61,705 nt of DNA from Streptacidiphilus jiangxiensis (GCF_900109465.1 NZ_FOAZ01000036.1:1-61705), one strand, 5' to 3'. Shown: positions 24,134 through 34,437, numbered from the stretch's first letter. Translations and numbers: made by a program. The notes: generated from the letters alone by a model not told the origin.

Positions 24134-24900
24134 TCACCTGGCGCGGCGGCCGAGGAACCAGTAGGCGATCGCGACCAGCAGGCCACCGCCGACGATGTTG
24201 CCGGGGCGACGAAGGCGAGGTTGCGCGCCAGTCCGGCCAGGCCGGCCGAGCCGTCGAAGACGGCGAGGGCGTACACGGCCATGTTGGCCACGCAGTGTTC
24301 GAAGCCGATCGCGACGAACACCAGCACGGGGAGCCACAGGACCACGGTTCTCGCCCCGTCGCCGCTCGCCCCCCCGAACATCCAGACCGCCAGGCAGACC
24401 AGGAAGTTGCACAACACTCCGCGCCAGAACAGCTCGCCGCCACTGAGGGCCTGCTTGCCGTGGACGAGCTCCGCGAGCATCGCGTGCGCCTGCGGGGAGG
24501 AGATCACGCCCGAGGCGTGCACCATGGCGCCGAAGGCGAAGGCGCCCGCCAGGTTGCCGACGAGGGAGAAGCCCCAGCTGCCGAGCAGGTCGCGCACGCC
24601 CGTCCGGCCGGTCAGGGCGCCGATCAGCATCACCATGACGTTGCTGGTGAACAGCTGTGCCCCGGCGAACATCACCACCGTCAGCGCGAGCGGGAAGACG
24701 CCGCCCTCGACGAGGCGGGCCCACCGGGAGTGCCCCTCGACCAGCGGCGAGACGGCGACGACCAGCAGGACCTCACCGACCGCGATGAAGGCTCCCGCCA
24801 GCATCGAGGAGACGAGCATCCGCGCCGGGGCGTGCAGTTCCTGCGCCTTGTGGACGGCCGTGTCGGCCATGGCGTCGAGGTTCTCGGCAACACTGATCAC
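24134..24900 (-). pseudogene. formate/nitrite transporter (FNT) with a one-base frameshift
   Basis: The N-terminal ~235 codons encode a normal FNT pore protein (ARMLVSSMLAGAFIAVGEVLL, LFTSNVMVMLIG, FGAMVHASGV, GFEHCVANMAVY). The frame then breaks at a run of four G at 24203-24206 on the plus strand. A fifth base would restore FVAPGNIVGGGL and the usual end LVAIAYWFLGRRAR with a stop at 24134. Without it the protein runs on to 24040 as unrelated sequence (286 aa). It is either a real recent mutation or a sequencing error in a homopolymer. Confidence 0.75.
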
Positions 24901-25122
24901 CCCGTCGACGCTACGACCCGCCGCGGGACGCGGACACCGGCGATGGCCCCGAGGCGGACGGGACCTCCGTCACGCGTGCACAGCTCGATGCGAAAGGCCT
25001 GGGATTCCCGGGACGTTGGGCCCTGCCAACCGATGACTCCGTCCTCGCGCCGCCGCGCCGGGGCCGTTCCTAGGCTTCGATGCGTTGGCAGCAAACCCAC
25101 CTTCGAGTTGGTGATTCACGCA

Positions 25123-26796
25123 ATGGACATGAGCGCGGGCAACCGGAAGGGCATCAGCCTCTTCGCCCTCATCATGATCGGCATCGGGTCCATCTTCGGA
25201 TCCGGATGGCTCTTCGGAGCAGGTTCGGCGGCCCAGGTGGCCGGCCCGGCGGCGATCGTCGCGTGGGTGCTCGGGGCTGTGTTCATGGGCCTGATCGCCA
25301 TGTCCTACGCCGAGGTCGGGGCCGCCTACCCGATCCCGGGCGGCATGGCCCGCTACGGGCACATCTCCCACGGTCCGGTGCTCGGGTTCCTGACCGGCTG
25401 GGCGGTATGGCTGGCGGTCGCGGCGCTGATCCCGATCGAGTCGATCGCCGCCACGCAGTACATGTCCTCGTGGAACTTCGGCTGGGCGCACGCGCTCTTC
25501 GACGACGGCGCGCACCAGCTGACCTTCGCCGGTCAGGGTGTGGCGCTGGTGCTGACGGTGGCGCTGTGGCTGGTCTGCTTCTGGTCGGTCCAGTTCCTGG
25601 CGCGGGTCAACATCGCGCTGACGCTGTTCAAGTTCGTCATCCCGCTGCTGACCGTCGGGGCGCTGATCGCCTCCGGCTTCCACACGGGCAACTTCTCCAG
25701 CGCGGGCGGCTTCGCCCCCTACGGCTGGTCGGCCGTGCTGACCGCGATCACCACCAGCGGTGTCGTCTTCGCCTTCAACGGCTTCCAGGCCGTGGTCAAT
25801 CTCGGCGGCAACGCCAAGGACCCGGGCAAGGCCATCCCGCGCGCGCTGCTCGGCGCGCTCGCGCTGGGGCTGGTGATCTACCTCGCGCTGCAGGTGGCCT
25901 TCGTCGGCGCGGTGCCGCCGGAGCAGCTCGCCGCCGGCGGCTGGCACGGCGTCAACTTCCATTCGCCGTTCGCGGACCTGGCCAAGGTGCTGATGCTGCA
26001 CTGGGTCGTCACGATGCTGCAGTTCGGCGCGTTCGTCTCCCCCGCGGGCTCGAACATCGCCAACGTCGCCTCCTCCGCCTACATGGTGCAGAACCTGGCC
26101 GAGACCGGCTTCTTCCCCAGGAAGCTGACCCAGGTGCACCCCGTCCACGGCAGCGCCCGCCCCGCGATGTGGCTCAACCTGGGTTTCTCGGTGGTGCTGC
26201 TGCTCGCCGTCGGGCACAGCTGGAACGCGCTGGCCGCCGTCGTCTCCGCCGTCATGGTGATCTCGTACCTGATCGGTCCGGTCGCGGTGGGCCTGTTCCG
26301 GGTCACCAAGCCCGACCTGCCGCGCCCGTTCCGGCTCCCGGCCGCCAAGGTGCTGTGCCCGCTCACCTTCGCCTGCGCCGCGCTGGCCCTGTACTGGTCG
26401 AAGTGGCCCAACACCGGCCTGTGCGTGGCGCTCACGCTGATCGCCGTTCCCGTCGCCGCCGTCGTGCTGCTGCGTCGGGGCGAGCGCGACCTGCGTCGGC
26501 AGCTGGCCCCGGCCTGGTGGATGGTCGGCTTCCTCGGCTGGATGGCCCTGCTCTCCGCGCTCGGCAGCAAGGACTTCGGCGGCAGCGGGCTGCTGCCGAA
26601 CGGGCTCGACATGGCCCTGGTCGCCGTCAGCGCCGTCGGGTTCTACTACCTCGCCATCGCCGCCGGGCTGCGGGCGCACCGCCAGGGCCTGCCCGGTCCC
26701 GACCCGGTACTGGACACCGGGCGGCGGGCCACGGAACCGGTGCAGCACCAGCGCCTGGTCCCCGCGTCCCGGCAGCCCGCCGACCTCGACGCCTGA
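25123..26796 (+). CDS. APC superfamily amino-acid permease
   Basis: 557 aa with about 12 membrane segments. The first is ISLFALIMIGIGSIFGSGWLF, which has the Gly-rich substrate-binding break typical of APC proteins. FNGFQAVVNLGGNAKDPGKA is the conserved loop after TM6. The start is set at MDMSAGNRK; a clear ribosome site is lacking. It precedes sdaA by 90 nt on the same strand and in the same frame, so the substrate is plausibly L-serine or a related amino acid, by inference. Confidence 0.85.
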   Translation: MDMSAGNRKGISLFALIMIGIGSIFGSGWLFGAGSAAQVAGPAAIVAWVLGAVFMGLIAMSYAEVGAAYPIPGGMARYGHISHGPVLGFLTGWAVWLAVAALIPIESIAATQYMSSWNFGWAHALFDDGAHQLTFAGQGVALVLTVALWLVCFWSVQFLARVNIALTLFKFVIPLLTVGALIASGFHTGNFSSAGGFAPYGWSAVLTAITTSGVVFAFNGFQAVVNLGGNAKDPGKAIPRALLGALALGLVIYLALQVAFVGAVPPEQLAAGGWHGVNFHSPFADLAKVLMLHWVVTMLQFGAFVSPAGSNIANVASSAYMVQNLAETGFFPRKLTQVHPVHGSARPAMWLNLGFSVVLLLAVGHSWNALAAVVSAVMVISYLIGPVAVGLFRVTKPDLPRPFRLPAAKVLCPLTFACAALALYWSKWPNTGLCVALTLIAVPVAAVVLLRRGERDLRRQLAPAWWMVGFLGWMALLSALGSKDFGGSGLLPNGLDMALVAVSAVGFYYLAIAAGLRAHRQGLPGPDPVLDTGRRATEPVQHQRLVPASRQPADLDA

Positions 26797-26886
26797 GCCG
26801 ACACCGTCGACGACGTCGACAAGCTCGACGCCCTCGACAAGCTCGACATCGAAGCCCTCGCCGGACTCGCAAGGAAGCTGCAGCAG

Positions 26887-28284
<1,398 letters not shown>

Positions 28285-28291
28285 CGCGAAA

Positions 28292-28323
28292 GGCTCCGCT
28301 CGGGCCGGGCCCGGCCCGGAGCC
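28292..28323 (+). terminator. hairpin after sdaA
   Basis: GGCTCCG (28292-28298) pairs with CGGAGCC (28317-28323). The interior is a GC palindrome (GGGCCGGGCCCGG-like). It starts 8 nt after the sdaA stop. Confidence 0.6.
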
Positions 28324-28365
28324 GCGGACCGACCCGCAGCCCCTGGACCGACCTCGTGTCGAGTT

Positions 28366-28392
28366 GATCCGGCGTCAGGTCCGCGCCGGATC
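28366..28392. promoter_or_regulatory. inverted repeat upstream of the His-rich secreted peptide
   Basis: GATCCGGCG (28366-28374) and CGCCGGATC (28384-28392) form a perfect 9-bp inverted repeat with a 9-bp spacer, 130 bp before the GTG at 28523. It could be an operator; a hairpin is equally possible. Confidence 0.4.
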
Positions 28393-28522
28393 GGCACTGC
28401 TCCGAAGGGGTGCTCTGTGCGATGAGCGCCTCACCAGTGGGAACGACTGTCCTTGTTGTGCGTCCGCTGGTGCGCCGCCGAACGGTGGCGCACCGTCAGT
28501 CGAGTCCATTGGAAGGACTGCT

Positions 28523-28774
28523 GTGAAGAGTATTCGTGTGGCCCTGATCGGTGCGGTGGCTGCCGCCGCGGCCCTTGGTGTCGTCGCCCCGACCAGCGCG
28601 CAGGCGGCGACGCCGCGCAGCACGACGCTGGTCCAGACGCATCACCACCGCCACCACCACGGCGACCGTGACCGCGACCGCGACCACCGCCGTTGCCACC
28701 ACCACGGTGTCGAGGCGGGCGGCGGCGGCATGGCTGCCGTGGTGGCCGGCCTCTCCTCCCACCTCGGTGGCTGA
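28523..28774 (+). CDS. small secreted His/Arg/Asp-rich peptide
   Basis: 83 aa from a GTG behind GGAAGGA. Residues 1-28 are a Sec signal (KSIRVALIGAVAAAAALGVV, ending AQAA). The mature part has a dense metal-binding-like run (HHHRHHHGDRDRDRDHRRCHHH) and a hydrophobic Gly/Ala end. There is no LPxTG motif, so it is not an obvious sortase substrate. Its last 8 nt overlap the start of the sortase gene, which ties the two in expression. Confidence 0.6.
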   Translation: MKSIRVALIGAVAAAAALGVVAPTSAQAATPRSTTLVQTHHHRHHHGDRDRDRDHRRCHHHGVEAGGGGMAAVVAGLSSHLGG

Positions 28775-29444
28775 TCACCCCGCATTCGGTGGCGGCCGCA
28801 ACACTGCGGCCGCCACCGCGGTCTTGCTCGCGACCTGCCTGCTCACCCCGGTCCTGGCCGGATGCGGGGCCCAGGCACACCATGGTCCGGCCACGCTCGC
28901 GAGTGCCATCCCGCCCTCGCCCTCAGCCGCCGCCGCGTCGCCCGCCCCGGCGAAGCCGGCCATGCTCCCCGTCGTCCCGCTGCCGAGGTCGGCGCCGGTG
29001 CGGATCGTGATTGCCAGGCTGGGCGTGAACGCGCCGCTCGTGCCGGTCGGCCGTGCCGCCGACGGGACGGTGGCGACCCCTCCGTTCTCCGAGCCCACCA
29101 CCGCGGGCTGGTACCGCGGCTCGATCACCCCGGGCCAGAACGGCACGTCGGTCATCGTCGGTCACGTGGACACCCCGACCGGACCGGCGGTCTTCTACCC
29201 GCTCACCGTCGCCCGCACCGGCGACACCGTCGCCATCACCCGCGCCGACCGCAGCACGGCGGACTTCACCGTCGACGCCGTCAAGGTCATCCCGCGTGAC
29301 GACTTCGACGAAACCCAGGTCTACGGCGCCACGGGCCGCCCCGAAGTGCGGCTGATCACCTGCGGCGGCACCTTCGACAAGGCCACCCAGGAGTACAGCA
29401 GCAACATCGTCGTCTACGCGCACCTCACCCGCACGACGACCTGA
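28767..29444 (+). CDS. class F sortase
   Basis: 225 aa from a GTG overlapping the upstream peptide gene by 8 nt. The N-terminal hydrophobic segment ends in VLAGC (Cys 33), a possible lipobox, so this may be a lipoprotein-anchored sortase. A Pro/Ala-rich spacer follows. The catalytic domain shows GHVDT with His 133, LITCGG with Cys 199 and RPEVRL with the likely Arg before it. Class F sortases are typical of actinobacteria and attach proteins to the wall; the substrate is unknown. Confidence 0.88.
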   Translation: MADHPAFGGGRNTAAATAVLLATCLLTPVLAGCGAQAHHGPATLASAIPPSPSAAAASPAPAKPAMLPVVPLPRSAPVRIVIARLGVNAPLVPVGRAADGTVATPPFSEPTTAGWYRGSITPGQNGTSVIVGHVDTPTGPAVFYPLTVARTGDTVAITRADRSTADFTVDAVKVIPRDDFDETQVYGATGRPEVRLITCGGTFDKATQEYSSNIVVYAHLTRTTT

Positions 29445-29476
29445 CCACCGACCCCCGACCGCCGCGCACGCCCCGA

Positions 29477-30340
29477 CTACTCGGCGATGCCGCGGGTCAG
29501 CAGGACGACGGTGACGAAGGTGCGGTAGAGGCGGATCGGGTCCTCGTCCGTCAGCGTCACCATCGTCGGGTCGTCCCGGTCCGTTTCTCCCGCGCCGCCA
29601 CGGCGGACGCCCGTGATCCAGGTGGCCATCTCGGCCAGGTCCGGGTTGCGGAAGCGGACGGTGAGCGTGGCGGGCAGGGCGATCGCCGGGAGGCGCCGGA
29701 CGGACTCGTCGCGTTCGCGCAACGCCCGCACCGCCTCACGAGCCTGATCACGGATCAGTTCACAGGCCTGCTGCGGGTGGAGGCTGTCGGCGGCGAAGCG
29801 GTTGACGGACTCCTTGACCACGGCGGCCCGCGCGCCCGGACAGAACGGGCTCAGCTCCTCGGCCGTGGTCCGGTCGCCGGTGATCAGCGCGACGGGGACA
29901 CGATGGCCGAGCGCGACCAGCGCGTTGATCGCGCTCTCCCCCGCGAGCTCACCGTTCAGCCGGACCTCCGCGACGGCGAGCGGGTTGTAGGTGTGCGACA
30001 GGGTCGCGGCGCAGGCGGACATCGAGCCGTGGTAGGACACGAAGAACACGGCGTCGAAGGACGCGTCCAGACCTTGCATCATGTACAGCGGCTTGTGCCG
30101 GCCCGACAGATACCGTGCGCCACCGGCCAGTTCGTCCGGCCGGAGATTCGCCATGCGCCCGTGCGAGTCGTTGACGACGAACTGCGTCGCACCCGCGTCG
30201 AGGGCGCCCTCGATGGCCGCGTTGACCTCGCGCTGCAGCAAATCGCGATAGTAGGGGTAGTCCGGGCCGGTCGGCCGGCACTGCTCCCAGTCGACGACGC
30301 CCGCCGTGCCCTCCATGTCGGAGGAGAGGTAGATCTTCAC
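29477..30340 (-). CDS. M55 family D-aminopeptidase (DppA-like)
   Basis: 287 aa from the GTG that overlaps the stop of the upstream gene by 4 nt. The start KIYLSSDMEGTAGV contains the metal-binding Asp/Glu, with further conserved NDSHGRM and SYHGSMS. The C-terminal SLHPQQACELIRDQA also fits M55. These zinc enzymes release D-amino acids from peptides. The neighbour is an Ntn-type asparaginase/isoaspartyl peptidase, so the pair may recycle damaged or D-residue-containing peptides. Confidence 0.88.
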   Translation of the reverse strand: MKIYLSSDMEGTAGVVDWEQCRPTGPDYPYYRDLLQREVNAAIEGALDAGATQFVVNDSHGRMANLRPDELAGGARYLSGRHKPLYMMQGLDASFDAVFFVSYHGSMSACAATLSHTYNPLAVAEVRLNGELAGESAINALVALGHRVPVALITGDRTTAEELSPFCPGARAAVVKESVNRFAADSLHPQQACELIRDQAREAVRALRERDESVRRLPAIALPATLTVRFRNPDLAEMATWITGVRRGGAGETDRDDPTMVTLTDEDPIRLYRTFVTVVLLTRGIAE

Positions 30341-31308
30341 AGCACCACCCGCGGGTGCAGCTCGGGCCGGGTCGAGTCGGCGGTCATCACGGCGTAGACG
30401 CTGCCCTGCTGGCCCGCGGCGCCGCCGTGGCGGCCGTCCGGGGTCAGCGCCAGGGCGCGCAGCTCGGCGCGGTAGTCGTCCGGGAGGGTCGCGGCCTGCG
30501 CGAGGGCGAGGCGGCACGCCTCGGCGGGGTTCTCGCCGCGCGCCAACAGGTCGACGATCGTGCGGGCGGTGCCGCCGCGCATGCTGAGCTCGCCGCGGCC
30601 GGTGCAGGCGGCGCCGCCGGCCCGCAGGTCGCACCAGTTGCCCGCGCCGGGGACGGCGGAGTCGCCGACGCGGCCGGGGTACTTGAACGGGTAGCCGGAG
30701 GTGGAGACGCCGACACACAGCTCGCCGGAGGCGTCCAGGGCGATGATGTTGATCGTTCCCCACGGACCCTCGTGCGGCGCGAGCCGTCGCACCAGGGCGA
30801 GCGCCGACTCGCGGTAGCGGCGGTCCCCGTCGACGGCGCCGGTGTTCTCGCCCTCGACCGACCGGCCCATCGCGTCACCCTCGGCGGTGGCGGTCTGCTG
30901 CAGTTGCTCACGCCAGATGCGGCGGGCCTCGTCCGTCAGCAGCTCGGCCCGCTCGAAGCCGTTCTCGGCGGCGAAGAGCTCGGCTCCCTCGCCCACCAGC
31001 AGGCAGTGCTGCGGCAGCCTCTCCAGCACGGCCCGGGCGATGGAGATCGGGTTGGGGTAGCCGCGCACGGCCCCCACGGCTCCGAAGCGCTGGTCGGAAC
31101 CGAGCATCACCGAGGCGTCCAGCTCCACCTGGCCGCGGGCGTTGGGAAGGCCGCCGGTGCCGACGTAGTGGTCCGCCAGGTTGTCCTCGCAGCGCCGCAT
31201 GGCCGCCTCGACGGCGTCGAGTGCTGAACCTCCCCTCCGCAGCACCTCGATCCCGGCCGGGAGGCCGGCCTCGCTCCGCTCGCTGCCGATGATCACAGGT
31301 TGGGTCAT
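30337..31308 (-). CDS. isoaspartyl peptidase / glycosylasparaginase-type Ntn hydrolase (T2 family)
   Basis: 323 aa from MTQPVIIGSERSE; an earlier in-frame ATG at 31353 is less likely. GGSALDAVEAAMRRCED is the family N-terminal helix. HEGPWGTINIIALD contains the Thr expected to become the N-terminal nucleophile after self-cleavage. GDSAVPGAGNWCD and TGRGE are substrate-binding loops. It hydrolyses beta-aspartyl or glycosylated asparagine bonds in known members. It is co-translated with the M55 peptidase. Confidence 0.86.
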   Translation of the reverse strand: MTQPVIIGSERSEAGLPAGIEVLRRGGSALDAVEAAMRRCEDNLADHYVGTGGLPNARGQVELDASVMLGSDQRFGAVGAVRGYPNPISIARAVLERLPQHCLLVGEGAELFAAENGFERAELLTDEARRIWREQLQQTATAEGDAMGRSVEGENTGAVDGDRRYRESALALVRRLAPHEGPWGTINIIALDASGELCVGVSTSGYPFKYPGRVGDSAVPGAGNWCDLRAGGAACTGRGELSMRGGTARTIVDLLARGENPAEACRLALAQAATLPDDYRAELRALALTPDGRHGGAAGQQGSVYAVMTADSTRPELHPRVVL

Positions 31309-31474
31309 GTCGATCACTCTGACATGAAAGTACCGAAGAGCGGGAGAGGCCATTACCTGTGAATCTCCGGCGGCGACTTTCTAATGGTTGCGGCGTCTTG
31401 CATCCATCAGAACATGGTGCCATGCTTCTCATGGGAGACGGCGCGTTCAAACGTGAGAAAGCCTGGGTGGTGAG

Positions 31475-32185
31475 ATGTACGTCAGGGAGCTGTGGCGGTA
31501 CCCGGTGAAGTCGCTGCGCGGCGAACGGCTGGAATCCGCGGCGCTGGCCGAGGAGGGCGTGCCCGGCGACCGCGTCGTCCACGTGCGCCAGAACGACCGG
31601 GTCGCCACCGCCCGCACTCGGCACCGGCTGCTCGGACTGGACGGCACCACCGGCCCGGACGGCGGGGTTCTCGTCAACGGGTTCCCCTGGGACGACCCCC
31701 GGGCCGCGGAGCTGATCCGGCAGGCAGCCGGCCCGGGCGCGGAACCAGCCTGGTACACCGGCCCCGAGCGCTTCGACGTGCTCCCGCTGCTGGTGGCCAC
31801 CGACGGCGCGATCGACGCCTTCGGCCACGACGGGCGACGCCTCCGCCCCAACATCGTCGTCGGCGGCGTCCGGGGACTGGCCGAACGCGACTGGCCCGGC
31901 AAGGTCCTGCGGATCGGCGAGGCACTGATCGGTGTGCGCACCCTGCGCGCCCGGTGCATCGTCACGACGATCGACCCCGACGACGGCTCCCAGAACCTCG
32001 ACGTCCTACGCCGCATCCACCGCGAGTTCGACACCGGACTGGCCCTCAACTGCTGGGTCGCCCACCCCGGCACCATCCGCCCGGGCGACCCGGTCGAACT
32101 CCTCGACCCGTCCGAACTCGACCACCCGCTGCCCGAACCCCGGCCCGGCGGCTGGATCGTGGGCGCGCCGTACCTCGTCCCGTAG
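31475..32185 (+). CDS. MOSC domain protein with N-terminal beta barrel
   Basis: 236 aa. The N-terminus VRELWRYPVKSLRGERLESA is the MOSC_N barrel. The catalytic MOSC part has RARCIVTTIDPD, where the cysteine is the conserved one. YcbX/YiiM-like proteins of this kind carry molybdenum cofactor sulfur and reduce N-hydroxylated compounds. The ORF stands alone, divergent from the asparaginase gene. Confidence 0.87.
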   Translation: MYVRELWRYPVKSLRGERLESAALAEEGVPGDRVVHVRQNDRVATARTRHRLLGLDGTTGPDGGVLVNGFPWDDPRAAELIRQAAGPGAEPAWYTGPERFDVLPLLVATDGAIDAFGHDGRRLRPNIVVGGVRGLAERDWPGKVLRIGEALIGVRTLRARCIVTTIDPDDGSQNLDVLRRIHREFDTGLALNCWVAHPGTIRPGDPVELLDPSELDHPLPEPRPGGWIVGAPYLVP

Positions 32186-32227
32186 GGCCCCGGCGGACGC
32201 GCCGCAGCGGCCGTTACGCCTGGTCGG

Positions 32228-32650
32228 TCACTCGGCACCCGTCACGTTCAGGTGCTCGTCGAGGTACTTCTGCACGGGGGCGAACAGCCCGTCCGGCACG
32301 TACCGCGCCAACTCCTCGAGGGTGACCCAGGCGACCTCGTCGAGCTCCTCGTCGTCCGCGGCGTAGACGTCGCCGGAGATCAGCCGACAGACCACGTACG
32401 ACATGTGCCGACCGGTCCCCGGGTGCACGCGCTCGCCGATGAGCAGCGTCCCGTCGACCTGCAGGCCGGTCTCCTCCGACGTCTCCCGTGCCGCCGCGGC
32501 GAGCGCGTCCTCGCCCGCCTCGATCGCGCCGGCGGGGAACTGCCACGTCAACCCGGCCTCGGCGACGGCACGGCGGACCATCAGGACGCGCCCGTTGTCG
32601 ATGACGACCGCGGCGGCGATCCCGGGCTGATCAGTCGGCTGCTCGCTCAT
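32228..32650 (-). CDS. NUDIX hydrolase
   Basis: 140 aa from MSEQPTDQPG; the open frame extends much further upstream but without a good start. The Nudix box lies at about 45-67 (GAIEAGEDA then REtSEETGL), with the Gly and Glu residues complete. The likely substrates are nucleoside diphosphate derivatives or oxidised nucleotides; specificity is unclear. Confidence 0.88.
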   Translation of the reverse strand: MSEQPTDQPGIAAAVVIDNGRVLMVRRAVAEAGLTWQFPAGAIEAGEDALAAAARETSEETGLQVDGTLLIGERVHPGTGRHMSYVVCRLISGDVYAADDEELDEVAWVTLEELARYVPDGLFAPVQKYLDEHLNVTGAE

Positions 32651-32732
32651 GCGCACTCCCGCGGAGTCACCGGTACGGACGGATGGATCCTGTCCACGGG
32701 GAGGGACCCCGACACGTCCGCCCCGGCCGGCG

Positions 32733-33164
32733 TCAGCCGTCGACGGCGACGCCACCCCACTCCGCCGGGTCGACGTCGCGCAGGGTCTGGGTGAAATCCC
32801 AGTGGTGGCCGCCCAGGTCCTCCAAGGTGCAGGAGCGCTCACCGTACGGGAACTCGGTCGGCTCCTGGAGCACCCGGGCCCCGGCGGCGCGGGCGCGCGC
32901 GAACACCGCGTCCACGTCCTCGACCCTGACCTTGATCACGTGCGTCTCCGCGCCTGGCCGCGGCGGGGTGCGCTCGCCGTGGACGTCGGCGACGATCACC
33001 GCGCCGTCGGCCCCGATGCGCATCTGGGAGCGGTGGTCCTCACCGATCCGCAGGCGTTCGGCGAAGCCGAACGCGGCGGTCAGCCAGGCCACCGCCGCAC
33101 GGACGTCCGGATACACCAGCACGGGGATCACCGTGCTGCTCGGGATGGAGCGATTGCTCAGCAC
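32733..33164 (-). CDS. VOC family (glyoxalase/bleomycin resistance-like) protein
   Basis: 143 aa. It starts with STVIPVLVYPDVRAAVAWL and ends with GERSCTLEDLGGHHWDFTQ, the order seen in the YycE/PhnB-type VOC group. One Nudix gene and one hydrolase gene flank it on the same strand, but spacing is too wide to insist on an operon. Confidence 0.85.
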   Translation of the reverse strand: MLSNRSIPSSTVIPVLVYPDVRAAVAWLTAAFGFAERLRIGEDHRSQMRIGADGAVIVADVHGERTPPRPGAETHVIKVRVEDVDAVFARARAAGARVLQEPTEFPYGERSCTLEDLGGHHWDFTQTLRDVDPAEWGGVAVDG

Positions 33165-33180
33165 TCCTCCACGGTAGCCC

Positions 33181-34305
33181 TCAGCGGTCGACCAGATCGG
33201 CCACGGCAGTCGTGGCGGCCATGGCAGTCGCGGCGCCCGTGACGCCCGTGACGCCCGTGGCGCCCGTGGCGAGCGCGTCGACGGAGGCGACCAGGGCTGT
33301 TCGGAAGGCGGGGTCGAAGGGCCCGTAGGTGCGCAGGCCCGCTGCGCTGCTGGGCGACATCAGGTGGCCGAGCCGCGGATGGATCGTCAGCTGCGAGGTG
33401 AGGCCGTGGGCGAGGGCCGCCCGGTGGAGCAGGTGGGCCTGGCGCGGCGGTGTGGTCCAGTCCTCGGCACCGACGTGGATGCTGATGCGCCCGGTGAGGT
33501 GGGCCAGCCGGGTGTAGGGGGCGGGCTGGGCGAACCAGTCGCGCCAGTACGAGGCGGGCGCCGACTCGTCGCCCTCCGCCAGGGCCCGCCGCTCCCAGTC
33601 GTCGTACTCCAGGGCGAGCTCGGCGCGCAGCACCTCCAGGTCGGCGCTCTCGCCGAAGCGGTCGACGAGGTCGAACCCGTCCCACCAGCCGCTGCGCCCG
33701 GCGGTGTCGGCCTTGGCGGCGGCGAGGTCGACGCTGCCGTCGACGGCGGCGAAGCCGCCCGCGACGAGCCACTCCAGGCGGCGGTCGAGGCCCATCCAGC
33801 GGTGGAACACCGGGCGTGCCTCGGCGCTGGGGGCGACGAGGACCAGGCGGCTCTCGCCGCCGAGGCGTTCGGCGGCGGCCAGCGCCACCTCGGCGCCCAT
33901 GGAGACGCCGAGCAGCAGCACCCGGTCCGCGTCCACGGTGGGGTGGCCCCGCAGCTCCTCGACGACCCGGACCGCGTCGTCGACCAGGCCGGTGAAGGTG
34001 AACCGGTCGCTGCCGGCGCCGCCTCGGCGGTCCTCGGTCAGGAAGCGGGCGTCGAAGGTGGCCGCGCCGAGGCCGGCACGGACCAGGTCGGCGCCGAGAT
34101 CGGCGAAGAGGCGGACGGGCACGGTCCCCGAGGCTTCCGCGGGCAGGTAGGCGTCGCGGTCCCAGACGCCGAACGGGTGCAGCAGCACGACCGCGGGGAC
34201 GGTCGCTCCGAGCGGGAGCCGGCGCGGCAACCGCAGGAGGGCGCTGCAGCCTTGGCCCCCCGGAGCCGGCTCGTCGGTGCGGTCGACCGTCCTGCGGTTG
34301 CTCAT
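33181..34305 (-). CDS. alpha/beta hydrolase
   Basis: 374 aa from MSNRRTVDRTD with GGGGGAGAG upstream. VVLLHPFGVWD is the oxyanion strand, GVSMGAEVAL the nucleophile elbow with Ser, and HPRLGHLM holds the likely catalytic His. The extra C-terminal tail has an ATGVTGVTG repeat. It is divergent from another alpha/beta hydrolase across a palindrome, suggesting shared control. Confidence 0.82.
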   Translation of the reverse strand: MSNRRTVDRTDEPAPGGQGCSALLRLPRRLPLGATVPAVVLLHPFGVWDRDAYLPAEASGTVPVRLFADLGADLVRAGLGAATFDARFLTEDRRGGAGSDRFTFTGLVDDAVRVVEELRGHPTVDADRVLLLGVSMGAEVALAAAERLGGESRLVLVAPSAEARPVFHRWMGLDRRLEWLVAGGFAAVDGSVDLAAAKADTAGRSGWWDGFDLVDRFGESADLEVLRAELALEYDDWERRALAEGDESAPASYWRDWFAQPAPYTRLAHLTGRISIHVGAEDWTTPPRQAHLLHRAALAHGLTSQLTIHPRLGHLMSPSSAAGLRTYGPFDPAFRTALVASVDALATGATGVTGVTGAATAMAATTAVADLVDR

Positions 34306-34366
34306 GCTCTCCCCCTCGCGCCCTCCGGCGAGGGCCCTCAGGAGAGCAGCGTAGGTGCGATTTAAC

Positions 34367-34384
34367 AGCACGACCGTTCGTGCT
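34367..34384. promoter_or_regulatory. palindrome between divergent hydrolase genes
   Basis: AGCACGA (34367-34373) and TCGTGCT (34378-34384) are exact inverse complements with 4 bp between them. This 18-bp site lies 62 bp upstream of the minus-strand hydrolase and 54 bp upstream of the plus-strand one. Its size and form suit a TetR-type repressor, but no such gene is adjacent. Confidence 0.55.
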
Positions 34385-34437
34385 AATGTGACGCACAGCC
34401 GAGCCCGACCGATCCGCCGGACCGAGGAGCGCCCACC

